Positions 36,212 through 44,021 of a stretch of DNA of 64,000 bases are shown here, in pieces. The stretch lies in contig JALIHJ010000027.1 of NCBI GenBank assembly GCA_022984795.1, positions 124,001 to 188,000 on the forward strand, read 5' to 3'. Position 1 is the stretch's first letter. The number at the start of each line of letters is the position of its first letter. The position numbers and the translations under genes are program-made. The notes beneath the pieces are model-generated. The model saw only the letters and a program-made list of their open reading frames with translations, was not told the DNA's origin and did not search any database. The stretch comes from Fabrea salina (taxonomy: Eukaryota; Ciliophora; Heterotrichea; Heterotrichida; Fabreidae).

Positions 36212-37452
36212 CTATTACTTATGAACTTTTCAAGAGTCAGAGGTTTTGAAACCTTAAGCTTTTTAGAAGGCTTTGAGTCTGGCAGTACTGAAGAAAACAA
36301 GTTCGCAAACTCATTTAGCTTCTTTTTGGGCTTAGCTGGCTTTTTATCGAGCAGTTCGGATCCAGTTACTGATACTTTTCTGATGTTGCTTGGAAATGTT
36401 TCTTTGGGAATTAGTTCTGAAAGGCTTTGAAAAGACCGGAACTTCCTGATGTAGGAGTTGCATTGGGTGTCTTCTAGAGTCACACAAAACTTTAGGGCGT
36501 CTTTGTTTTTTAGGTTTAGTTTAAAGGCTAAGTAACTGCACAAGCCTTTAAAAGCTTCTTCTAAAAGCCAAGGGTCTTCAATAGGCAGAGTTAACTTAGC
36601 AGTGACTTTTGGTGAACATTCGAGTTCTTGCATTCCTAAAGCAACTTTTATAAGGAAGTTCTGTTTATCCTGAGTGAATCCTAAAAGAATCTCTTTGGGG
36701 TGGTTAAGAATATCTCCGCAGGTGTAGATTCCTAAAAGTCTAAGTTTGTAAGCCATTGCTTTGCTTATGCCAGGAACCTTTCCAACAGGAACTACCTGCA
36801 TAAACTCAACTATTTGGTTGTTTTCATGGCGCACCAAACACACTGAATCAGGTTTGGCAATGGAGTTTGCAATCCTAGCAAGCATCTTGTTGCAAGCAGC
36901 TCCAATAGAGACTTGGAAGCCAAGTTGGTTAATTATGAACTTGATTTCTTCACAAACTTCTTCAAGGTCTGTTTTCCTTGCTTTAAGGACGTGAGAAACG
37001 TCTAAAAGGACTTTTCGAAAGTTTTTATGTTCAAAGTTGGGGTCATAAACTCCCAAAACTGCTTTGATCTTTGAAAACTCTTCTTGGTACATTGTAAAGT
37101 TTGCCGGGACAAAAACTATGCTACGGCAAAGCAACTTAGCCGTTGAAAAAAGCATTCCAACTTTTACTGAGTACTCAGCCGCCAAAGTGTTAAAAGAAAC
37201 TACTAAGCCGTTAGAAACCACAGCTAAGGGTTTGTCTTTAAGGTTTGGGTTGTTTCTGGCTTCTACAGTTCCACAAAACAGATAAATATCTAGGTGTATC
37301 CAAGTTCCTGAGTAGTCCCTTTTGCTTTGGACTTGCTGGAGTTTTGCTCTGAATTTGTGGTTGAGTTGTTCTAGGTACTCAGAGCTTTTTTGGGTCATCT
37401 TTTGTTTTAAAAACTTAACTTTTCTGGGAAGTTCTTCGAGAGTAAACTCCAT
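36208..37452 (-). CDS. Y-family DNA polymerase-like protein, catalytic acids lost
   Basis: 414 residues from the ATG at 37450-37452 (MEFTLEELP). Palm text RNNPNLKDKPLAVVSNGLVV, VKVGM and VSIGAACNKMLARIANSIAKPD place it near Pol kappa/DinB; a C-terminal little-finger-like region follows. The first catalytic Asp is present (D55 in HLDIYLFC), but the steric-gate Tyr position is C60, and the invariant D-E of the 'SxDEAYLDVT' motif reads R146-K147 (NFRKVLLDVS). These changes should abolish metal binding, so I infer a non-catalytic relative. Stop TAG overlaps the uL24m stop. Divergent from the TFIIIC gene, 5 nt apart. Confidence 0.88.
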   Translation of the reverse strand: MEFTLEELPRKVKFLKQKMTQKSSEYLEQLNHKFRAKLQQVQSKRDYSGTWIHLDIYLFCGTVEARNNPNLKDKPLAVVSNGLVVSFNTLAAEYSVKVGMLFSTAKLLCRSIVFVPANFTMYQEEFSKIKAVLGVYDPNFEHKNFRKVLLDVSHVLKARKTDLEEVCEEIKFIINQLGFQVSIGAACNKMLARIANSIAKPDSVCLVRHENNQIVEFMQVVPVGKVPGISKAMAYKLRLLGIYTCGDILNHPKEILLGFTQDKQNFLIKVALGMQELECSPKVTAKLTLPIEDPWLLEEAFKGLCSYLAFKLNLKNKDALKFCVTLEDTQCNSYIRKFRSFQSLSELIPKETFPSNIRKVSVTGSELLDKKPAKPKKKLNEFANLFSSVLPDSKPSKKLKVSKPLTLEKFISNS

Positions 37453-37457
37453 TATAA
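37453..37457. promoter_or_regulatory. 5-nt divergent start region, polymerase-like / TFIIIC subunit
   Basis: CAT-TATAA-ATG: the shortest divergent spacing in the window. The two start codons flank a bare TATAA. Confidence 0.6.
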
Positions 37458-38270
37458 ATGTCAAGTGAACTATACGACTTTGACTTTGAGTTGCCAGAAG
37501 ACCCCCAAAGTATTTTACAAAACCTCAGTATACACAAAGAGTCCAACTCTTGGGAATTACTTGCACCTTCTTTTTACACTAAACAAAAACTAACCCAGTC
37601 ACAGCCTTTTGCGTTTAAGTAAGCTTTACTTAGTCCTTTCACGCCAATTAAGTCTGAAGAAATAGAAAGCGAACCTAAACCTATCAAGAGTTACTCTGTT
37701 CCTTTTGAAGTCAAAGAAGTTCCCCTTGAACCTATTTGCAAGCAGCCCAACCAAAGCGAGTACTTCCACTTAATTCAGGCTTTGTTTCAGGAAAGACCTA
37801 TTTGGCTCAAAAATGCCCTAATTCAGAACTTGCCCAACCACGAAGCCCTTTCACAGAACCACTTAAAACAGTAACAACCACTTAGCATATTAGCTTGGAT
37901 TGCATACAGCTTTGAAAGCGGACCTTGGAGAAACGCTTACGTAAAACTAGGCTTCAACCCCAAAGAACACCCCTCGAGTGTCATATACCAAGTTATTGAC
38001 TTCAGATCGCGTGAAGAAGCTCCAGTGGGAAACAGGGGTTTGTACGACTTTACTTTTTCTAGTTTGCCCAAACAACAAGGCCAACTGTATCAGTTTTGCG
38101 ACATCAAAGACGACAAAATCAAGCAACTACTACTAAGTCCGGAGTCTCTGACTGGGGAGTGTAATGTAAGCTTTACACAGAAAAAAACTGGCTGGCTAAC
38201 TAAAGAAGCTTATGAAAACATCAGAGCCATAGTCAAACAGATTTACTTCAAACTCAAGATGAAGAGTTAG
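37458..38270 (+). CDS. GTF3C5: TFIIIC subunit 5-like (tau95), short form, three exons
   Basis: RNA polymerase III factor subunit that contacts the A-box. 260 residues after removing introns 37619-37633 and 37871-37885. The core DNA-binding block is clear: RPIWLKNALIQNL, HLKHILAWIAYSFESGPWRNAYVKLGFNP and YQVIDFRSREE, matching the family pattern 'GPWR...GYDPR...YQ.IDFR'. Animal and yeast proteins are 500-650 residues, with an N-terminal triple-barrel dimerisation domain; here only about 90 mostly charged residues precede the DNA-binding block, so that domain seems absent or separately encoded. Stop TAG. DENN protein follows by 12 nt. Confidence 0.82.
37619..37633 (+). other. 15-nt intron 1 (GTF3C5), phase 2
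   Basis: GTAAGCTTTACTTAG, A at position 10. Joins QPFAF to NPFTPIKSEE. Confidence 0.93.
37871..37885 (+). other. 15-nt intron 2 (GTF3C5), phase 2
   Basis: GTAACAACCACTTAG, A at position 10. Joins QNHLK to HILAWIAYSFESGPW, a conserved block. Confidence 0.94.
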
Positions 38271-38282
38271 TTAGTTAATATA

Positions 38283-40763
38283 ATGGAAGAAATATTTAAA
38301 GACCAAGAAACTCCACCAATAAAGCTCATAGAGTCAATACTGGTCATAGGGTTCCAGACTAACACTCTCCGAAAGATGTTTTTAGAAGGAAAGACTTCTG
38401 AGGTTCCGGAGTTAATTGCTCAGTTGCCTGCAACTCATAATGAATTCACTCCTAACCACATAAGTCTTTTGTTCACCCACTCCACTCTTAAGTTTGAAAC
38501 AGAGCCTAAGTTTCCACACTACTTTTCAACTACTTTTGCAGACAGAGGCCACTTGCACTGCTTAATTACCTACGAAAAAATAAGTCCCAGCGTAGTGGAA
38601 TTCACTAAAGAACGCAGAGTGCCGAAAGGAGTGTTCAACTACATTCCTAAAAAAGAAAATACCCAAAGTAACGAACCCCAGTTTTACGTTCCTGTGGTCT
38701 TAGGAATTCTAACTAAAACTAACTACATTGACTGTTTTAGAAACCTTTTGAAACAACTGCACTTGTACCTCTCTCTTGTTTTGGAAAACGAAGATAAGCA
38801 CCTCAACAACAAGTTTGCTAGTTCTGAGTTTTTGAGACTTTCGAGTTTTTTGCTCAACGACATGATAGTTCCCCCTCTAGACATTAAGTTAAGTATCAGC
38901 ATAGGCACAGAAAAGGTAGGCTTGCCTGTAAACTGCCTCAAAAGACTTCCACACAACGAAAGCTGTGTAGCAGTGCTGCTAGACTTAATTGACATTAGAA
39001 ACATTATTGAGTTTTGGGAGGCGATTTTGCTGAACAGGTACTCCTTTGTTTTAAGCTGCAACGAGTACTTGATATACTTGGTGCTGGAGGCTTTTAACTC
39101 TTTGTTGTTTCCTACTCAGTGGGCACTTAGTTACTTTCCAGTGCTGCCTGACCACTTGTTTGAGTTGGTGGGAGCTCCTCAACCCGTTATTCTAGGTTTC
39201 AACAGCACTAATATAACCCTAGACAGAATAGCTCAAGAAACTACAGAGTGTACTGTTTTGGACATAGACTCCAACTTGCTGTACTCCCATGAAATTTTGC
39301 TGTGCAACTGTGTTAAGTCTACTATTAGTCAGAAACTCCAGTTAATCAAAGCTTACTACTACGTAAGTAAAGAAAGACTCAACACGTTTAAAATGAACAA
39401 GCTAGAAAAAAACCTAGACGACCAACAGTTCGTGGAAGCTGCTAGAGACTTGCTGCGTTTAGAAGGCTTAGAAAAAGAAGACTTGTTTGTAACTTTGATA
39501 AGGCACGCTTTTTTTTCGGAGATTTGTAAAACACTGTACAACTTTGAGGAGTACTTGCTTTATAACTCGAAAAACAAAGTGTACGAGTGGAACACAAAGG
39601 AGTTCCTGCCAACTGTAGAGACTTGTGGCGAAAGCTGTAAAATGATTCAGTTTTGGACTAGGTTCACAGAGTGCCAGGCTTTCATTGAGTTCATGCAGTA
39701 CTACGGCAAGTACGACGAAAGCCTGTTTGTAAGGTTCCAGCAGATCCTTAAAAACATCCAAAACGGAACTTACAACATGCAAGTGAGCAACTCTAACTTT
39801 TCAATGAACTTCAAACCCTATTTAAAGCCTCAAGAAATGTTCCAGAACTGGATAGACTCCTTGGAGTCCTTGGATGGCAACACTCCTAAAGCCAGCTTTC
39901 AAAAGGACTCTGCTTTGAAATTTCTGAAAGCACTCAGTGATTCTCTGAGTCAAAAAAAAGGCTACTGGAGCTCCTTAGAAGTTTTTAAAAGAAGAGGAAG
40001 CAGGAAAATGACACTTCTGAACCTTCCTGCAAGGAACTTAATTGACGATAGAAGTTCTATTAACTTGTACTACGGGAAGTATGGAATTGTAAGGTTACTA
40101 AACGTGCTGTACCCTATAGACAAAAGCATTTCTAAGTCGCCTGCTTATTTTGACGAAGAAAAAGACTACTTCAAAAGTGTAATTAGTTCTGGTTTTGAGG
40201 CTTTTAGTTACAAAGAAGAGATTCCGGTTGAAATAGCTAAGTCTTCTGTACTGCACTCTCTCAAGAAGTTGCTGGACTTTTTGCCTAAAGACTTGGAGTT
40301 TCCTGACTTTGACTGTCCTTTGAATTTTTGCGACTACAAAGAAGTGGTTTCTGAAATGCTTATGGACCTTTCAGTTCCAATATTCAGCAAGCAAAGCACT
40401 GTTGACTCCCATATTTTGCCTAAAATCGAGTACAAGCTAGAGGCAAGTCCTAACTCTTGGGAATTACACGCCATCAAACTGCACTATAAACTGAGGAAAG
40501 GGGACTCTAGGCCAGACTACTTGCTAGGAATATGCAGAGAAATCAACAATCTTAACCCACTTGCTTTGCCTAGATACTTTACTGTGAAACTAATTGATTC
40601 CATCTACAAAAGGAATCGGCCTTTAATTAACAAGCTGGCTGAGACTGAGGGCCTTTTAGCAGAAATGGCCAGCAAGTACTTAGAAGCCAAAGAAGCCATT
40701 TGTGGAAGAAGAAGTCAGGCTAGTGAAACTGCAACTTCAGAAGAAGCTTTAGAAAACAAGTAA
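38283..40763 (+). CDS. DENN-domain protein (probable Rab GEF)
   Basis: 826 residues, single exon. The N-terminal part reads as a tripartite DENN module: uDENN with LIESILVIGFQTNTLRK and FTPNHISLLFTHSTLKFE, then FYVPVVLGILTKTNYIDCFRNLLKQL, and cDENN with ALSYFPVLPDHLFELVGAPQPVILGFNS followed by CTVLDIDSN. This is the order in DENND Rab guanine-exchange factors. The C-terminal half is helical with no recognised domain. Rab partner cannot be deduced. The gene ends TAA and is followed by TAATAA and the next ATG. Confidence 0.85.
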   Translation: MEEIFKDQETPPIKLIESILVIGFQTNTLRKMFLEGKTSEVPELIAQLPATHNEFTPNHISLLFTHSTLKFETEPKFPHYFSTTFADRGHLHCLITYEKISPSVVEFTKERRVPKGVFNYIPKKENTQSNEPQFYVPVVLGILTKTNYIDCFRNLLKQLHLYLSLVLENEDKHLNNKFASSEFLRLSSFLLNDMIVPPLDIKLSISIGTEKVGLPVNCLKRLPHNESCVAVLLDLIDIRNIIEFWEAILLNRYSFVLSCNEYLIYLVLEAFNSLLFPTQWALSYFPVLPDHLFELVGAPQPVILGFNSTNITLDRIAQETTECTVLDIDSNLLYSHEILLCNCVKSTISQKLQLIKAYYYVSKERLNTFKMNKLEKNLDDQQFVEAARDLLRLEGLEKEDLFVTLIRHAFFSEICKTLYNFEEYLLYNSKNKVYEWNTKEFLPTVETCGESCKMIQFWTRFTECQAFIEFMQYYGKYDESLFVRFQQILKNIQNGTYNMQVSNSNFSMNFKPYLKPQEMFQNWIDSLESLDGNTPKASFQKDSALKFLKALSDSLSQKKGYWSSLEVFKRRGSRKMTLLNLPARNLIDDRSSINLYYGKYGIVRLLNVLYPIDKSISKSPAYFDEEKDYFKSVISSGFEAFSYKEEIPVEIAKSSVLHSLKKLLDFLPKDLEFPDFDCPLNFCDYKEVVSEMLMDLSVPIFSKQSTVDSHILPKIEYKLEASPNSWELHAIKLHYKLRKGDSRPDYLLGICREINNLNPLALPRYFTVKLIDSIYKRNRPLINKLAETEGLLAEMASKYLEAKEAICGRRSQASETATSEEALENK

Positions 40764-40769
40764 TAATAA

Positions 40770-41333
40770 ATGGTATCCAGAGGTGAAGCAGAAACCCAAG
40801 TGCTCAAGCAAAACGTAGAAGACCAACTGCAAAGACTGATAACTCAACTAAGAGACCTTGAAGAAAACAAAGAAGACCTGGAAGAAGAAGAGTACAATTC
40901 CATGAAACAAGATACTATTCTTCAAATGCAAGAGTTCGAAAAGCAACTAGACAAGTGGAAAAGTGGAGACATCTCTTTAATAGACGAAATCAATAGAATC
41001 CAAATTGCAATTAGGCAAGCAGTTTCAGAGTCTTTCAAAACTCCAGACGTAATCCAGATGTTTGCCTCAAAACAACCACAACAGTTAAGATCCAGACTTG
41101 AAGAACTCGAAAGGGACCGTCACCTTAATAAAATCAATCAGCAAGACTTTGAAGCCAAAAAACTCGAAGTACTGGTAGCCTTGAGTAAACTAGAAGAACC
41201 ACTTTCAGAAGAAGAGCAAGAGTTTTTGGTTTCTTTTAGCTCAGCTGGAAACCGAGTAGCAACTTCAGGGAACGACCAAGTAGACAAACAAGAACTTCTT
41301 TCTCACGCCAAAAAGAACTTCCAGAACTACTAA
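40770..41333 (+). CDS. Coiled-coil protein, 187 aa, unknown
   Basis: Acidic, strongly helical protein: QLQRLITQLRDLEENKEDLEEEE and repeated EEL/EKL heptads, no other motif. Could be a structural or adaptor protein; I do not recognise it. It starts 6 nt after the DENN gene in the junction TAATAATAAATGGTA and ends 5 nt from the EMC10 stop on the other strand. Confidence 0.8.
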   Translation: MVSRGEAETQVLKQNVEDQLQRLITQLRDLEENKEDLEEEEYNSMKQDTILQMQEFEKQLDKWKSGDISLIDEINRIQIAIRQAVSESFKTPDVIQMFASKQPQQLRSRLEELERDRHLNKINQQDFEAKKLEVLVALSKLEEPLSEEEQEFLVSFSSAGNRVATSGNDQVDKQELLSHAKKNFQNY

Positions 41334-41338
41334 GTTAA

Positions 41339-41954
41339 TTAACGGCCTTCTTGTTGTGGAGGACCTCCAGTACTCATGAATATAAAAGCTCCTATCAGCA
41401 TTAACCACCACTACATAGTTACTTACGTATTTTCTGAAAAAGCCTGGTTCGGGGGGTTCCTCTACTTTGGGAGGAGCAAAGTAAGGCTTAGAGGGTTCTT
41501 TTGGCATAACTGCGTAAGCTGTAGTTTGGGGCTTAAGTGCAGTGGTGAGGGTGCTGCAACTAGCAGTGGCTCCAAAGTACTCAAGTGCTAAGACTTCTCC
41601 AGTTTCTTGGTTTACTTGGAGTTGGAGTGTGTCTAGTAAGTCTGAGCCCAAAAGATTGCAGGAAGGTACAACTGCTTGGAGGAACTTGCCTTTGTCTCCT
41701 TCACTGTACATTCCAACGAAGTAAAAGCCGTTAGGGTTGACTTTTTGCTTGGCAAAGGATGTGTTGACTACTGATACATTGGGTTTCCTTCGCTTGTCTC
41801 CGTAAGAAGACACCAAAACGTTTCCTCTTTCTTGCCAAGTTGTTCCGTCGTAAGACTGGTAAAGTTTGAAACTCAGTTTGATAGTGCCGGCAGGAAAGTC
41901 TGTGTTTTCGAACCCTAGAACAAAACAGCTTAGTAGCATAAACACTAAGTTCAT
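41339..41954 (-). CDS. EMC10: ER membrane complex subunit 10, two exons
   Basis: Lumenal/membrane subunit of the EMC insertase; 199 residues. Start ATG at 41952-41954 gives a signal peptide (MNLVFMLLSCFVLGFENTDF), then a beta-rich lumenal domain (IKLSFKLYQSYDG...GFYFVGMYSEGDKGKFLQAVVPSCNLLGSDL). A 16-nt intron (41411-41426) leads to the last exon encoding the membrane helix and the typical Gly/Pro-rich end (WWLMLIGAFIFMSTGGPPQQ). Without the intron the reading continues falsely to 41265. The start lies 7 nt from the start of the divergent gene. Confidence 0.92.
41411..41426 (-). other. 16-nt intron (EMC10), phase 0
   Basis: Minus strand GTAAGTAACTATGTAG. A at position 11, still six bases before the 3' end. 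Removal is needed to reach the WWLMLIGAFIFMSTGG end of EMC10. Confidence 0.93.
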
Positions 41955-41961
41955 TTTATTA
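41955..41961. promoter_or_regulatory. 7-nt divergent start region, EMC10 / kinase-like gene
   Basis: CAT-TTTATTA-ATG: seven bases separate the two start codons. Confidence 0.6.
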
Positions 41962-44019
41962 ATGTCCACTATAGAAGAAAAGAGGAAGCAGTTTTCTCTG
42001 ATACTCAAAGAAACCTTCAATCAAGCTAAGTTAAAGGAACTCTCTACCCAGAGTTCTTTGCCTACAGCTACTCAGACTTTTGAAAACAAAGCTAAGTACC
42101 AAACTATAGACGCGGGAGACACTGCAATTTCTTTTTCTTCAGCTAAAATGCAGCAGTTCTTCCGCGCAGAAGAAACCTTTTTAGAAACTAGCGAAGACTT
42201 TCTGCACCAAGTCCACCCCTTCTGCAGAGTTTTTACGGGCGAAGACTTAGTGCATGCCTCTGAAAATATAGTTTCGGAGGTTGCTAGGTTCTGTCTTGTT
42301 TCTAGTTTGGGAGAAGAAGCTTCTGAGGAAAACATAGAGATGCTGGACTCTTCAAACGAAGTTCCTTACGTGGCGTTTAAGATTCAAAATGTTGAAGAAC
42401 TTCCTCGGGAAGTCCGCATAAGGAGACTAGGCAACTTAGAAGGCAAAGACTCCTTGGAAACTAGGTTCTCACTCACAAACGAGTACGAACTCAAAGCGTG
42501 GTACTATGCCAGACTTACAAAAATAGACCCTACAGTGTGCCCTTCTACTTTTGGATTCAAAGTTGGGCCAGTTGACGAAAACTTAGAAGTGACTAGGGCT
42601 TACTCTGTTGAAGACTACCAAGGAGAGATGTTTCTTGACTGTGTTACTCGCAAAATGAAGCAACACAGACAACTAGAAACAAAAGAAAACTCAACTTTAG
42701 TTCAAAACAGACGGGGATCCATGAGTGCTTTTCTCTGGGGAAAGAAAATTGCTGAAACTGTGAAGTGCCTAGAAAAGTTCCACAGCGAAGAAATAGAAGA
42801 CTGTGGAGGACTTTACTGGAGAACTGGAAAGCCAGTAGGCTTGCTGGACCTAGGCAGTTTTTGTGCTCTCGAAACCCAAAAGTACCTTAACTTCATTGAG
42901 GACATTCGGTCTGTTTGGAGTTCTTACATTTCGCCCTCAGAAATCCAAAAAGTAGAAACTACTCTTGATAGAGTCCTCCAAAGCGAAGCTTTTGTTGAAG
43001 CTTGTGAAGAAAAGAACCTAAGGATTCTGCCTGAGTTTCTGACTTATAAAGACATTCGAGTTTACAACTACACCAGCGACTCCAACAAAGCAAGACAAAA
43101 ACTTAACTTCCTTTCTCCCAGACACCTTATAAAGCTTTCGGAGGCCCCAGATGAGAACCCAATTAAAAACGAGCAAGGGATTGCAATTACTAACGCTGTT
43201 CCTGCAAAGTGCAACCAATACCGCTTGGCAGCCAACATACTGTGGATACTTGAGTTTTACTTAAACAAACTAGACAGGAAAGTCAATAGCCTTGAACTCG
43301 AAATAGCTGAGTACGAAGCACTTCTTGTGTCTTTGTTAGAAGGCTTCCAAATTAACTACGGGAAAAGCCAAAACTTCGAGGGTATTTCTATGCTTAGAAT
43401 GGAGTACTTTTTGTTTAGTTTGTGGCAAACCTGGAAAACCCTACTGGGTTACTTTGAAGTTGAAGAAAGGAAAAACCAAGTACTTAAACTCAGAGATGAA
43501 GCTATCAAAAACAGAACAAGTGATTGGAAAGCAGAAGTGCACAGAGCTTCTAAAGAAGTTGAGTCTTTGCAAGCAGAACAAGAAACTTGGGAGTATGAGT
43601 TAACTCACTCTTTAGAACACTTAGCTAGCATTGACATAAACTACTCAGCTCACAGCCAGGACTCTGAAACGATACTGATTCACCACCTAAGGTACTTCAA
43701 GCACTTTGGGTTTGAAAGCTGGGAACCCAACTTAGAACATCCCAAATTTAGAGACACCATTGTGCAAAAGAAATTTCCTAGAATTCCAGCTAGTTTGTCT
43801 GGACTAGTAGTGAGTGAGTTGTCTTCAATCCAGCAAAGGTGGCTGAATCCTTCTAGGTTCGAAAGAACTGCTTTAAGACCGGTTCCTGAAGAAGCTTACA
43901 AATACGAGTCTAAACCTGTTGAAGCAACTAAGTGGGTCACTCACCAAAGAATCAAAAAACTCACTCAAGGCGCCATACAACTTCTAATGCAAAAAATAGG
44001 TGTAAAATTCAATAAGTAA
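41962..44019 (+). CDS. Kinase-like / coiled-coil protein, unknown
   Basis: 685 residues from the ATG at 41962 (MSTIEEKRK); a longer in-frame extension upstream would run through the EMC10 start and is not favoured. Around residues 215-330 the text resembles a degenerate kinase core (KIAETVKCLEKFHSEEIEDCGG followed by VGLLDLGSF, where DLG would stand for DFG), without the HRD aspartate. The C-terminal third is coiled coil. Function unknown; the pseudokinase reading is tentative. Its stop lies 2 nt from the LRRCC1-like stop. Confidence 0.6.
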   Translation: MSTIEEKRKQFSLILKETFNQAKLKELSTQSSLPTATQTFENKAKYQTIDAGDTAISFSSAKMQQFFRAEETFLETSEDFLHQVHPFCRVFTGEDLVHASENIVSEVARFCLVSSLGEEASEENIEMLDSSNEVPYVAFKIQNVEELPREVRIRRLGNLEGKDSLETRFSLTNEYELKAWYYARLTKIDPTVCPSTFGFKVGPVDENLEVTRAYSVEDYQGEMFLDCVTRKMKQHRQLETKENSTLVQNRRGSMSAFLWGKKIAETVKCLEKFHSEEIEDCGGLYWRTGKPVGLLDLGSFCALETQKYLNFIEDIRSVWSSYISPSEIQKVETTLDRVLQSEAFVEACEEKNLRILPEFLTYKDIRVYNYTSDSNKARQKLNFLSPRHLIKLSEAPDENPIKNEQGIAITNAVPAKCNQYRLAANILWILEFYLNKLDRKVNSLELEIAEYEALLVSLLEGFQINYGKSQNFEGISMLRMEYFLFSLWQTWKTLLGYFEVEERKNQVLKLRDEAIKNRTSDWKAEVHRASKEVESLQAEQETWEYELTHSLEHLASIDINYSAHSQDSETILIHHLRYFKHFGFESWEPNLEHPKFRDTIVQKKFPRIPASLSGLVVSELSSIQQRWLNPSRFERTALRPVPEEAYKYESKPVEATKWVTHQRIKKLTQGAIQLLMQKIGVKFNK

Positions 44020-44021
44020 CA

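Noticed and set aside
37458-38024. A long intergenic region upstream of a short 81-aa gene
   Set aside because: Two introns join this stretch to the 81-aa frame to give a TFIIIC subunit.
41265-41338. EMC10 frame continuing to 41265 inside the coiled-coil gene
   Set aside because: The continuation (…VVVVNADRSFY…) comes from reading through a 16-nt intron; splicing gives the proper EMC10 membrane end and a stop at 41339.
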